DNA of 64,000 bases, taken from assembly GCA_963842295.1 (NCBI GenBank), contig CAWJFY010000009.1, forward strand, positions 434,001 through 498,000. The letters run 5' to 3'. The notes under the pieces were generated by a model. It saw only the letters and a list, made by a program, of their open reading frames with translations. It had not been told where the DNA came from and did no database searches. Numbering within the stretch: the stretch's first letter is position 1; every line of letters starts with the position of its first letter. Positions 42,337 through 51,311 of this stretch are shown here, in pieces. Source of the stretch: JAJNBA01 sp963842295 (GTDB lineage Bacteria; Actinomycetota; UBA4738; HRBIN12). Position numbers and translations under genes: made by a program.

Positions 42337-43689
42337 ATGCAACTCGCCCGTGCCGCCGCAGCGTCACTGAGCCTCGTCCTGCTCGCGGCGGTCTGTCAGG
42401 ACCCGCCCCGGGCCAGAGACACGCCCGATCTGCTCCCGCCCGGGAGACCCGAACGCACCGATGCGTCCTCGTTCGAGACGCGATGGCCGATCAAGCACGT
42501 CGTATTCGTCATCAAGGAGAACCGGACGACGGATCACCTCTTCGGTCGGTTCCCGGGCGTGAACGGCGTCACCGAGGGATACGACGGCGACCAACTGCGG
42601 CCGCTCACGCCTCCGCCCGACCGACTGCCCGACGACATCCCCCATTGCTACGACTGCGCGATCGAGTCCTGGAACGAGGGACGGATGAACAGGTTCGCGC
42701 GCAACGACATCGGAGACCGCTTCGCGTACACGCAGATGGAGGGTCGCGAAGACCTCCCCAACTACTGGCGATGGGCCGAGGAGTTCGCCCTGTCCGACAA
42801 TTTCTTCGCATCCGCGCAGGGCCCGTCGTTCCCGAACCACCTCTATACGATCGCGGCCCAGTCCGGCGGGTCGCACCACAACCCGTTCCAAGACCAAGCT
42901 CGCGCGACGCTGTTCACCCAGGAGACCGGCCTCGCGAAGTCGTGGGGGTGCGACACGCTGGAAGAGGTTTACGTCGAGGTGGTCGACAGCGAGGGGCAGG
43001 TGGAGAAGGTGCCGCCGTGCTTCGATTTCAAGACCGAGGCGGACCTCCTGGACGGCGCGGGGATCCCGTGGGGCTACTACGCCGCGTGGAACGATCAGCG
43101 GGGCTACGTCTGGTCCGCGTTCTCGGCGATCGAGCGCGTGCGGATGAACCCAGAGATCTGGCAGCGGCACATCTTCCCGGTCGACAACTTCGTCGCCGAC
43201 GTCGACGACGGACGGCTCGCCCCGATCACGTGGGTCACCCCTCGCTACGAGCTGAGCGAGCACCCCGAGTGGAGCTTCTGCCACGGCGAGAACTGGACGA
43301 CGGAGATCGTGAACGCGGTCATGCGGAGCCCGTACTGGAAGGACACCGCGATCTTCATCACGTGGGACGACTACGGCGGGTTCTACGATCACGTCCCGCC
43401 ACCGCAGGTCGATGACTTCGGATTCGGCTTCCGGGTCCCGCTGCTCACGATCAGCCCGTACGCGAAGCCGGGCTACATCGACTCGCAGCTCGGCGAGTTC
43501 TCGAGCGTCCTTCGGTTCATCGAGGACAACTGGGGGCTGTCCCAGCTCACCCACCGGGATCGGGACGCGTTCAACCTGAGCTACCTTTTCGACTTCGAGC
43601 AGGATCCCCTGGAGCCTTTCGAGCTGCCCCTCCACGACGACTGCGTGGGCCCGAGACTCCACAAGCTGCCCACTGCGGACGAGAACTGA
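42337..43689 (+). CDS. Exported phosphoesterase (phospholipase C/AcpA family)
   Basis: A 450-residue secreted enzyme. A signal sequence at residues 1-20 ends in Cys20; the lipobox is imperfect (Ala-Ala-Val-Cys), so lipid anchoring is uncertain. 'IKHVVFVIKENRTTDHLFGR' (53-72) holds the metal-binding Glu-Asn and nucleophile Thr region. Later 'ITWVTPRYELSEHP' and 'FITWDDYGGFYDHVPPP' supply the Asp and His ligands. The family includes phospholipase C and acid phosphatase AcpA. The short C-terminus lacks the PLC tail domains. First gene of a plus-strand insertion between prs and rplY. Confidence 0.88.
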   Translation: MQLARAAAASLSLVLLAAVCQDPPRARDTPDLLPPGRPERTDASSFETRWPIKHVVFVIKENRTTDHLFGRFPGVNGVTEGYDGDQLRPLTPPPDRLPDDIPHCYDCAIESWNEGRMNRFARNDIGDRFAYTQMEGREDLPNYWRWAEEFALSDNFFASAQGPSFPNHLYTIAAQSGGSHHNPFQDQARATLFTQETGLAKSWGCDTLEEVYVEVVDSEGQVEKVPPCFDFKTEADLLDGAGIPWGYYAAWNDQRGYVWSAFSAIERVRMNPEIWQRHIFPVDNFVADVDDGRLAPITWVTPRYELSEHPEWSFCHGENWTTEIVNAVMRSPYWKDTAIFITWDDYGGFYDHVPPPQVDDFGFGFRVPLLTISPYAKPGYIDSQLGEFSSVLRFIEDNWGLSQLTHRDRDAFNLSYLFDFEQDPLEPFELPLHDDCVGPRLHKLPTADEN

Positions 43690-43781
43690 CCCAGATGCGG
43701 CGATACCTTTCGAGCGCCCCGTGCGTCTCTTGAGGTATGGCGCGAACACTCGTGCAGGCCAAGGCATCGGAGGGAACGGCG

Positions 43782-44282
43782 GTGATCGAGCCGAAGGGTG
43801 AGCTGGCGGACCTCTACGTCCGACACGTTCCCGCGGCGAATCGCCTGGCCTTCCTCTTAACCGGTGATCGTGCACACGCCGAGGACCTCGTGCAGGACGC
43901 CTTCGTCAGATGCGTGGGTCGGTTCGGGCATCTGCGGGCCCGCGAGGCCTTCGACGCATACCTGCGTCGCACGATCGTGAATCTCCACTCATCCCGGCTC
44001 CGGCGCCTGCGCGTCGAACGTGAATGGCTGTCGAGGGAGATCGGAAGGGCTAAGCGAGTGGGGGCGTCGGGTTTGCCCGACGTCCCGGGGCGCGAGGACA
44101 TGTGGCGCCGCCTGGCAACGCTGCCGCCACGACAACGGGCCGTGCTCGTTCTGCGCTACTACGAGGATCTGTCGGAACGAGAGACGGCGGACGCGCTGGG
44201 GTGTTCGGTGGCGGCCGTGAAGTCGCTGACGGCGCGCGCGACGGCCGCGCTCCGCGAAGGGATCAGAGGTGAGGACGGATGA
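43782..44282 (+). CDS. ECF RNA polymerase sigma factor, SigE-like
   Basis: About 166 residues. Region 2 ('YVRHVPAANRLAFLLTGDRA' and 'AEDLVQDAFVRCVGRF') and region 4 ('LPPRQRAVLVLRYYEDLSER' then 'ETADALGCSVAAVKSLTARA') are clear. The sequence is nearest the SigE-like ECF group of Streptomyces. The GTG at 43782 is preferred because GGAGG lies 8 bases upstream; an ATG at 43737 in the same frame would add 15 residues but has a poor ribosome site. The stop overlaps the start of the next gene (ATGA), so the two should be made together. Confidence 0.88.
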   Translation: MIEPKGELADLYVRHVPAANRLAFLLTGDRAHAEDLVQDAFVRCVGRFGHLRAREAFDAYLRRTIVNLHSSRLRRLRVEREWLSREIGRAKRVGASGLPDVPGREDMWRRLATLPPRQRAVLVLRYYEDLSERETADALGCSVAAVKSLTARATAALREGIRGEDG

Positions 44283-45286
44283 CCACGGACATCGAGCGCG
44301 AGCTCCGCGACCTGTTCCGCGAGAAGGCCGGCGAAGCGCCGGTCGCGACGCCGGCGGCTGCGACGCAACGAGTGCTGCGGCGCGGCCGGCGACATCAAGT
44401 GGGGACGGTCCTCGGGTCGGCTGCCATAGCCGTCCTCGTGGCGGCCGGGTCGTTCGCTGCCCTGCGCTCGCTCCTGCGTGACGCGGACACGTTCCACACC
44501 GGTGTCGATCCCTCGCCTGTCGCAGAGCCGCGCGGGGAGATCGTCGAGCTGTCGGGAACATCCCTCGACCAGACATGGATCGCCCGGTTCACCGGCGCCT
44601 TCGCAGACGGAAGCGCTTGCATCCGCGTCAACGTCGACGGTGCGGGCGACGGGCCGCTCTGCCCGAGACCCCTGGAGACGTCACTCGCCGGCGATCAGCC
44701 ATCGCTGCATGTGGTGAACACCGCTCATCTCGCGTTGGTCGTTGGATCTGTCCCGACGGAGGTGGCTGAGATCCGGTTCACGAGCGATAGCGGACGCAAC
44801 ACGCCATCCCAGTTCCTGTGCCAGATGGGACCCGCCGGCTGGACCGATCCCGACCGCAGGGTGTGCGCCATCGCGTTGCCGGCACAGGACGGAGGGATCT
44901 TCGAGTACCTCGACTCCGACGAGGGTGTCCTCTTCGAGGAAGGGATGGGCTGGGGTGTATCGGGGCCCGACATGGTTGAGCCCAACCCGGTTGATCCCGT
45001 CCACGGGGGCACATTCTGGGCCGTGTACCCGTGGGTGGGAGCCGCCGGATCCGCGGAGGCGGACGACGTCAGCGCCCAGCTCCTTGCCGAGTTCGGCATC
45101 GAGGCGTTCCCGGGCGACCTCGCCTGCGACGAGGGGTCAGCGACGGCTCTCGGGACGGACGCGGAACAGGGCATCGCGGTGTATTTCGAGACGGAGGAAG
45201 AGGCCTCCGCCTTCGCGCTCCGAGCGGGACAGCTCGACCACATCAACCCCGTGATCGCGCGGGTGACCACGTTCTGCCTGGATTGA
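44279..45286 (+). CDS. Single-pass membrane protein, probable partner of the ECF sigma factor
   Basis: A 335-residue protein with a cytoplasmic N-terminus of about 40 residues, one membrane helix (about 42-63) and a large extracytoplasmic domain with five or more cysteines. There is no zinc anti-sigma motif (HxxxCxxC). Placement with an ATGA overlap after the sigma gene is what anti-sigma genes show, so that role is likely but is an inference from context. No domain of known function was recognised in the outer part. Confidence 0.65.
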   Translation: MTTDIERELRDLFREKAGEAPVATPAAATQRVLRRGRRHQVGTVLGSAAIAVLVAAGSFAALRSLLRDADTFHTGVDPSPVAEPRGEIVELSGTSLDQTWIARFTGAFADGSACIRVNVDGAGDGPLCPRPLETSLAGDQPSLHVVNTAHLALVVGSVPTEVAEIRFTSDSGRNTPSQFLCQMGPAGWTDPDRRVCAIALPAQDGGIFEYLDSDEGVLFEEGMGWGVSGPDMVEPNPVDPVHGGTFWAVYPWVGAAGSAEADDVSAQLLAEFGIEAFPGDLACDEGSATALGTDAEQGIAVYFETEEEASAFALRAGQLDHINPVIARVTTFCLD

Positions 45287-45329
45287 CCGGCTCGACTCAC
45301 ACGAACCGAGCGGGTGGCAGGATGGGCGG

Positions 45330-46253
45330 ATGGAGGATCGCCGTCGACGCCAGAGCTGGTTCGGCCTGAAGCGCCACGTCAAGCGGATATTGAGCCTGTC
45401 GGTCCCGAATTCGCTCATAAGGCTGGTCACGCGCCTCGTGCCATCGCTGCGGTCGGGACGCCTCCCGGCACCGGCGAACCAACGTGAGGTCGAGGGGCGT
45501 GTCGGCGGCGCGACGTTCGTGATGCTCGACCCGGCTCGATGCGAGAACGCGAAGGAGCTCTTCTGGGGGCGCGGCCGGCGCCCGAAGGCGCACGACCGTC
45601 TGGCGCTCGATACGGTCGCCGCGCTCGCGCGCGAGGCTGATGAGTTCCTCGACGTCGGCGCCTACACGGGCCTCTTCACACTCGCGACGATGGCGATCGC
45701 GCCGGGCCTCCATGCCCACTCGTTCGAGATCGTGCCTGCGGTGGCCGACGCCCTCGAGGCGAACCTGCGCCGCAACGGTGTCGCCGATCGGGTCGTGGTG
45801 CATCGCGAAGGGGTCGGCGACCCCGACACGACGATCCGCGTGCCCTCGGGCGAAGGAGGCTCTGCACTCCCCTCGTTCTACTCGGCGAGGATGCGGTTCG
45901 AGGAAGGTGAGGTCGTTCCGTTCCGGTCGCTCGATTCGGTGGGGGTCCTCCTGCCCGCCGGAGCACGGGTGATCATGAAGGTGGACGTCGAGGGCACGGA
46001 AGACGCGGTGTTCGGAGCCGGTCAGGGATTCCTCGGGACCTTCCGTCCCGACGTCCTCTGCGAGGTGCTTCCGGAAGCCGACGGCGCACGCCTCGACGAA
46101 CTGCTCGCCGCTGCGGACCTGCGTCGATACCTCGTCACGGGGTCCCGGCTCGAGGAGGGGCGGCGGATCGTGCCCCACCCCGCGTTCCGCGATTGGCTGT
46201 TCTCCCCGCGAACGCCCGAGGAGCTCCGAACGCTCGGGCTGCCGGTCGACTAG
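45330..46253 (+). CDS. FkbM-family methyltransferase
   Basis: A 307-residue SAM-dependent methyltransferase. 'FLDVGAYTGLFTLATMAIAP' is the glycine motif, 'HSFEIVPAVADALEANLRRN' follows, and 'VIMKVDVEGTEDAVFGAGQG' is the FkbM hallmark. Such enzymes O-methylate sugars or natural products. N-terminal 50 residues are basic and may associate with membrane. Its stop codon overlaps the prs stop on the other strand by 3 bases. Last gene of the plus-strand insertion. Confidence 0.86.
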   Translation: MEDRRRRQSWFGLKRHVKRILSLSVPNSLIRLVTRLVPSLRSGRLPAPANQREVEGRVGGATFVMLDPARCENAKELFWGRGRRPKAHDRLALDTVAALAREADEFLDVGAYTGLFTLATMAIAPGLHAHSFEIVPAVADALEANLRRNGVADRVVVHREGVGDPDTTIRVPSGEGGSALPSFYSARMRFEEGEVVPFRSLDSVGVLLPAGARVIMKVDVEGTEDAVFGAGQGFLGTFRPDVLCEVLPEADGARLDELLAAADLRRYLVTGSRLEEGRRIVPHPAFRDWLFSPRTPEELRTLGLPVD

Positions 46254-47230
46254 ACCTGGTTGTCCCCGCCGAAGATCTCGGAGACCGACGAGTCCTCGAA
46301 CACCGCGCGGAGACCGTTCGCGATCAGGGGCGCGATCGACAGCACCTTCAGCTTGGCGAACGTCCGCTCCTCCGTGATCGGCACGGTATTCGTGACGACG
46401 ACCTGCTCGATCGGCGCTTCCTCCAGCAGCTGGCGAGCCTTGCCGCTGAACAGGCCGTGGGTCGCTCCCACGAAGATGGGGCCGGCCCCCATCTCCGCGA
46501 GCACCTGGACGCCCTTCGAGATGGTCGCGGCGGTGTCGATCATGTCGTCCACGATCACGCACGGCCTGCCATCGACCTCACCCACGACGGCCATCTCTTC
46601 GATCTTGTGGGCTTCCTTCCGCGACCTTCGCTTGTAGAGGAACGCGAGGTCCGCATGGAGGTACTCGCGCAGCTTCTCCGACGTCTTGATCCGCCCGGCG
46701 TCGGGGGCCACCACGACCAGGTTGTCGCCGTGCAGCCCCAGCTCGTCCTTGAAGTAGTCGGAAAGGATCGGCAACGCGGTCAGATGATCGAACGGGAAGT
46801 CGAAGTAGCCCTGGATCTGTCCGGAGTGCAGATCGACCGAGATCACCCTGTCGGCGCCGGCCGTCGAGAGCAGGTCGGCCACAAGCTTGGCGCTGATCGG
46901 CTCGCGAGAGAGGGCCTTGTGGTCCTGCCGCGAGTAGCCGTAGTACGGGATCACGGCGTTGATCCTCTTGGCGGATGCGCGCTTCATCGCGTCGATCATG
47001 ATCAGCTGCTCCATCAACGCCTCGTTCACCGGCTCGTAGTGCGACTGCACGACGAACACATCCGCGCCGCGCACGCTCTCCTCAGATCGGAAGTAGATCT
47101 CTCCCGATGCGAAGCGCCGGAGCTCGCTGTGGCTCACCGGGATCCCGAGGTGTTCGGCGATCTCGCTGCCGAGCGCCGGATGGATCGTGCCGGAGAACAG
47201 CATCATCCGCTTCTTGGTGATGATCTCCAC
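46250..47230 (-). CDS. prs: Ribose-phosphate pyrophosphokinase
   Basis: A 326-residue class I PRPP synthetase. 'MMLFSGTIHPALGSEIAEHL', 'DVFVVQSHYEPVNEALMEQL', 'IPYYGYSRQDHK', 'VISVDLHSGQIQGYFDFPFD' and the PRPP-binding 'CVIVDDMIDTAATIS' are all present. It makes PRPP for nucleotides, histidine and tryptophan. Start ATG 47230 lies 9 bp after the glmU stop, so glmU-prs form an operon. Confidence 0.96.
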   Translation of the reverse strand: MEIITKKRMMLFSGTIHPALGSEIAEHLGIPVSHSELRRFASGEIYFRSEESVRGADVFVVQSHYEPVNEALMEQLIMIDAMKRASAKRINAVIPYYGYSRQDHKALSREPISAKLVADLLSTAGADRVISVDLHSGQIQGYFDFPFDHLTALPILSDYFKDELGLHGDNLVVVAPDAGRIKTSEKLREYLHADLAFLYKRRSRKEAHKIEEMAVVGEVDGRPCVIVDDMIDTAATISKGVQVLAEMGAGPIFVGATHGLFSGKARQLLEEAPIEQVVVTNTVPITEERTFAKLKVLSIAPLIANGLRAVFEDSSVSEIFGGDNQV

Positions 47231-47239
47231 GGTCGCCCC

Positions 47240-48661
47240 CTACCGTTTCCCCTTCGACCCGTGCTTCGCGTCGGTCCGCTTCCGGTAGCCCTTCACGTTC
47301 CTCTGATCGGTGCGCTCGACGGCCAGCGCGCCGTCCGGCACATCCTTCGTGATCACCGAGCCCGCTCCCGTCACGGCGCCCTTGCCGACCCTGATCGGCG
47401 CCACCAGCATCGTATCCGACCCGATCCTCGCGCCGTCGGCGATCACGGTGGGGTGCTTCTCATAACCGTCGTAGTTCACGACCACCGTCCCGGCTCCGAT
47501 GTTCACCCCGGCTCCGACCTTCGCGTCCCCGATGTAGGCGAGGTGCTTCGCCTTCGAGCGCTTCCCGATCCGCGAGGCCTTGACCTCGACGAAGTTCCCG
47601 ATCTGGGCTCCGTCCTCGAGGACCGACCCTGGGCGAAGTCGCGCGAAAGGTCCCACCTCACAGGCCTTCCCGATCTTGGAGTCCTCGACGACGGCGAACC
47701 ATACCGCGGAGCCGTCACCCACGCGAGAGCGGGCGATCGCGGTCGACGGGCCGATCGTGCACCTGGCGCCGATCCGCGAGCCGCTCTCCACGAAGGTGTT
47801 GGGGTAGATCACGCTGTCTCGCCCGATCCTCACCTCGACGTCGATGTAGGTCGCGGCCGGGTCGATCAGGCTGACGCCCGCCGCCATGTGAGACTCGTTC
47901 ACGCGCCTGCGGAGCAGCGCCTCCAGCGCTGCGACGCCGGCGCGTGTGTTCGCCCCCAGGATCCCGCCGGTGTCGCAGATGACGGCATCGACCCGCTCGC
48001 CCTTGTCCAGGAGGATCGAGATCGCGCGGTTGAGGTAGTACTCCCGCTGGCGGTTCTCGCGATCGAGGAGCGGAAGCGTCGCGAAGAGGAGATCGCGCCG
48101 GAAGGCGATCCAGTTCGTCGCGACCTCGTGGATCCTTCGGACCACCGGAGTCGCATCCCGCCCTTCGATCACGTCGATCACGCGCGACCCCTCGCGGACG
48201 ACCCGTCCATACCCGCCCGGCTCGTCGAGCACGGTCGATCCGAGCGTGACCGCAGCCGCTGTGCGGCGGTGCGTGGCCAGGACCTTCTTGAGGTCGGCGG
48301 GGGTGATCGGGTCGAAGTCGCCGTTGGCGACCAGGACGTCGTCCACCTTGCCCACCGCCTTCTCCGCGAGCTGGACGGCGTGGCCGGTCCCCAGCTGCTC
48401 GGCCTGCTCGACGAAGACGGGCGCGGGCTTCAGTCCCCAGGAGGTGACGGCATCGCGGACGTCGTCGGCTCCGTGGCCGATCACCACGATGACCCGCTCG
48501 GGCTTCGCTGCGCGCACCGCCTGGAGGGTGTGCCATAGGAGGGGGCGTCCGCAGACCGGGTGGAGGACCTTGGGTGTACCCGACTTCAGTCGTTCGCCTT
48601 TGCCCGCGGCGAGCACCACGGCGGCGAGCGAACGGGAGGTACGTCTGGGTACGGTGCTCAC
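47240..48661 (-). CDS. glmU: Bifunctional UDP-GlcNAc pyrophosphorylase/GlcN-1-P acetyltransferase GlmU
   Basis: A 473-residue GlmU. The N-terminal uridylyltransferase domain has 'VVLAAGKGERLKSGTPKVLH' and 'GTGHAVQLAEKAV'; the C-terminal left-handed beta helix has hexapeptide repeats and 'HLAYIGDAKVGAGVNIGAGT' with the catalytic His. It makes UDP-GlcNAc for peptidoglycan. The sequence after the helix is basic. It should be co-transcribed with prs. Upstream, 236 bp separate it from the CopB-type ATPase gene, which is read the other way. Confidence 0.96.
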   Translation of the reverse strand: MSTVPRRTSRSLAAVVLAAGKGERLKSGTPKVLHPVCGRPLLWHTLQAVRAAKPERVIVVIGHGADDVRDAVTSWGLKPAPVFVEQAEQLGTGHAVQLAEKAVGKVDDVLVANGDFDPITPADLKKVLATHRRTAAAVTLGSTVLDEPGGYGRVVREGSRVIDVIEGRDATPVVRRIHEVATNWIAFRRDLLFATLPLLDRENRQREYYLNRAISILLDKGERVDAVICDTGGILGANTRAGVAALEALLRRRVNESHMAAGVSLIDPAATYIDVEVRIGRDSVIYPNTFVESGSRIGARCTIGPSTAIARSRVGDGSAVWFAVVEDSKIGKACEVGPFARLRPGSVLEDGAQIGNFVEVKASRIGKRSKAKHLAYIGDAKVGAGVNIGAGTVVVNYDGYEKHPTVIADGARIGSDTMLVAPIRVGKGAVTGAGSVITKDVPDGALAVERTDQRNVKGYRKRTDAKHGSKGKR

Positions 48662-48805
48662 GTCTGTCCTTCAGGCCTCGTCGTTCGTCGGGGGCACGCG
48701 GAAGCCGCGTCATCGTCCCACATGGCCGCGACGCATGGCGCACTGCCATTCCGAGTCGGAGATGGCCCGAGGAGGATGCCGGCCTCGTCTCGCGACGATG
48801 GCTCT

Positions 48806-48823
48806 CACACCTGCCCAGGTGTG
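48806..48823. promoter_or_regulatory. Perfect palindrome upstream of the CopB-type ATPase gene
   Basis: CACACCTGCCCAGGTGTG: two 8-bp arms around CC, 75 bases before the ATPase start. This is a good candidate operator for a metal-responsive repressor. It differs from known CueR sites. No regulator gene lies beside it. The rest of the 236-bp divergent gap shows no other clear element. Confidence 0.45.
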
Positions 48824-48897
48824 GGAAGAAACTGCGGCAAGGATGTGGTCATGTAGGGAAGTCGTCTCGGTCTATCGGGAGTGGCAGGAGTCAAGAG

Positions 48898-51090
48898 ATG
48901 AACCACGATCAACACGGAGATCACCATCATGGCCCCCCCACGGACGCGGAGGGGATGTCGGAGGTCGCTGAGGAGCGCGTCGGCGAGAGCCATACGGATC
49001 ACGGTCCGGTGTCCGGCACGCCTCACGAGACACACGGAGGCCACAGCGCCGGAGGGCACGAGGCGCACGACAAGCACGCGGGACACAGCGTCGCGATGTT
49101 CCGCGACCGCTTCTGGCTGAGCGTCCTGCTGACGGTCCCGGTGCTCGTGTGGTCCGAGATGGTGCAGGACTGGCTGGGCTTCCGGGCTCCGACGTTCGAG
49201 CTCTCCGATCGCATCCCGGCGATCCTCGGGACGATCGTCTTCATCTACGGCGGGATGCCGTTCCTCCGTGGCGGTGTCCGTGAGATCCGCGACCGGCAAC
49301 CGGGCATGATGCTGCTGATCTCACTGGCGATCCTTGTCGCGTTCGTCGCGAGCGTCGCATCCGAGTTCGGCGCTCTCGATCTCGAGTTCTGGTGGGAGCT
49401 CGCTCTCTTGATCGACGTGATGCTCCTCGGGCACTGGCAAGAGATGAAAGCGCTCGGGCAGGCCTCCGGCGCGCTCGAGGCGCTCGCGGCCCTCTTGCCG
49501 GACGACGCCGAGGTGATCCACGGTTCGATGACCCACACGGTCCCGGTCGCCGAGCTGCAACCGGGCGATCTCGTCCTCGTCAGACCGGGCGGGCGCGTCC
49601 CGGCGGACGGGACGGTCGTGGAGGGGACGGCGGCGTTCGACGAGTCGATGATCACGGGAGAGTCGAAGCCGGTCACGCACGAGCCGGGCGACCGGGTCGT
49701 CGCCGGCACCGTGGCCACCGACGGTGCGGTCCGGATCCGGGTCGAAGCCGTCGGCGACGACACGGCGCTGGCGGGCATCCAACGCCTCGTGAGGGAGGCG
49801 CAGGCCTCCCGATCGAGAGCCCAGGCGCTCGCCGACCGAGCCGCCGCCGTCCTGTTCTACGTCGCGGTCGCGGCCGGTGTGGTGACATTCGTCGTCTGGA
49901 GCGTGATCGGCGATACGGGCGAGGCCATCGAGCGAACCGTGACGGTGCTCGTCATCTCGTGCCCGCATGCGCTCGGGCTCGCGATCCCGCTCGTGATCGC
50001 GATCTCCACGGGCGTGGCGGCGCGAGCGGGGATCCTGGTGAAGGACCGTCTTGCCCTCGAACGGATGCGGACGGTCAACGCGGTGCTGTTCGACAAGACC
50101 GGGACGCTCACGAGAGGCACCCCCTTCGTGCGCGATGTCGTGGGCGTCGGCGTGTCGCCCGAGGAGGTCCTCCGTATCGCCGGCTCCGTCGAGGCGAACA
50201 GCGAGCACCCGCTCGCCCACGCGATCGCCGGTGCGGCCAGGACGAACGGCGAGATCCCCACCGTCTCGGACTTCCGTTCCATGGCCGGTCGCGGAGTCGC
50301 GGGCGTGGTCGAGGGTTCCGAGGTGGAGGTCGGCGGTCCCGCCCTGCTGCGAGAGCGAGGACTCGAGGTGCCTGGGCAGATCTCCGAGGACGTCTCGAAA
50401 TGGAGGGCTCGTGGCGCGACCGTGCTCACGGTCGTGCGAAGCGGTCGCGTGATCGGCATGGTCGCCCTCGAGGACGAGATCCGGCCCGAGTCGCTCGATG
50501 CCGTTCGTGCGCTGCACGCCGAACGGATCCGCGTGGTGATGATCACCGGCGATGCGCGGCAAGTGGCCGAAGCCGTCGCCGACGACCTCGGCGTCGACGA
50601 GGTCTTGGCGGAGGTGCTGCCGGAGGACAAGGACGCCGTGGTCGGCGACCTCCAGGAGCGGGGGCTCGTCGTCGCCATGGTGGGAGACGGCGTGAACGAC
50701 GCACCCGCACTGGCACGGGCCGACGTCGGCATCGCGATCGGTGCCGGCACCGACGTCGCGATCGAGTCAGCGGGCGTCGTCCTCGCGAGCGACGATCCAC
50801 GCGGCGTCGTCTCGGTCCGGCGCCTGTCGAAAGCGAGCTACCGCAAGATGGCCCAGAACCTCGCGTGGGCGGTGGGATACAACGTGGTCGCGATCCCGCT
50901 GGCAGCCGGGGCGTTGGCCTGGGCGGGCGTGGTGCTGCCGCCCGCGGCGGGGGCGCTCGCGATGAGCGTCTCGACGATCGTCGTCGCGATCAATGCGACA
51001 CTGCTTCGGCGGCTCGACCTGCGGCCCGCCGGCACGGTGGCCAGGTCTCCCGCGCCTCAGCATGCGGACGATGTCACGACGCACACGTGA
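48898..51090 (+). CDS. Heavy-metal P1B-type ATPase, CopB-like (CPH motif)
   Basis: A 730-residue copper or silver pump. The N-terminal 63 residues are His-rich (14 His) and lack the CxxC metal-binding domains. The P-type core has TGES (253-256), the metal-selective CPH (355-357), DKTGT (399-403), 'SEHPLAHAI' and 'GDGVNDAPALARADVGIAIG'. CPH and a His-rich N-terminus define the P1B-3 CopB group, which exports Cu+/Cu2+. CAGGAG precedes ATG 48898. Located on the plus strand between glmU and tRNA-Gln in the conserved minus-strand block. The following 150 bp (51091-51240) show nothing distinctive. Confidence 0.93.
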   Translation: MNHDQHGDHHHGPPTDAEGMSEVAEERVGESHTDHGPVSGTPHETHGGHSAGGHEAHDKHAGHSVAMFRDRFWLSVLLTVPVLVWSEMVQDWLGFRAPTFELSDRIPAILGTIVFIYGGMPFLRGGVREIRDRQPGMMLLISLAILVAFVASVASEFGALDLEFWWELALLIDVMLLGHWQEMKALGQASGALEALAALLPDDAEVIHGSMTHTVPVAELQPGDLVLVRPGGRVPADGTVVEGTAAFDESMITGESKPVTHEPGDRVVAGTVATDGAVRIRVEAVGDDTALAGIQRLVREAQASRSRAQALADRAAAVLFYVAVAAGVVTFVVWSVIGDTGEAIERTVTVLVISCPHALGLAIPLVIAISTGVAARAGILVKDRLALERMRTVNAVLFDKTGTLTRGTPFVRDVVGVGVSPEEVLRIAGSVEANSEHPLAHAIAGAARTNGEIPTVSDFRSMAGRGVAGVVEGSEVEVGGPALLRERGLEVPGQISEDVSKWRARGATVLTVVRSGRVIGMVALEDEIRPESLDAVRALHAERIRVVMITGDARQVAEAVADDLGVDEVLAEVLPEDKDAVVGDLQERGLVVAMVGDGVNDAPALARADVGIAIGAGTDVAIESAGVVLASDDPRGVVSVRRLSKASYRKMAQNLAWAVGYNVVAIPLAAGALAWAGVVLPPAAGALAMSVSTIVVAINATLLRRLDLRPAGTVARSPAPQHADDVTTHT

Positions 51091-51240
51091 TCCTCCTCGA
51101 TCTGCCAGCGACGCCATCTTGCGACCGCCGAGTGTTTCCAAGCCTCCCGGATCCGACCTGAGTGTCTTGCGCGCCGCTGACCCCTGATGTCAGCTCGAGT
51201 GGCAACGAAGGGCTGACCTGGACTTCCCTGTGAGGCAACG

Positions 51241-51311
51241 TTCCGGGGGGAGGAGTCGAACCTCCATACCAGGCTCCAAAGGCCCGTGTCTTGCCGTTAG
51301 ACCACCCCGGA
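51241..51311 (-). tRNA. tRNA-Gln (anticodon TTG)
   Basis: A 71-nt tRNA. Acceptor arms TCCGGGG and CCCCGGA pair fully, with A as discriminator. D-arm GTC/GAC, anticodon loop CTTTGGA (TTG, reads CAA) and T-arm GGAGGTTCGACTCCTCC are standard. No encoded CCA. The first 15 bases overlap the 3' end of ispE, whose stop TAA lies in the D-arm. Confidence 0.95.

Noticed and set aside
46193..48538. 781-codon plus-strand open frame
   Set aside because: It is antisense to prs and glmU, both clearly real, and shows only shadow-frame composition.
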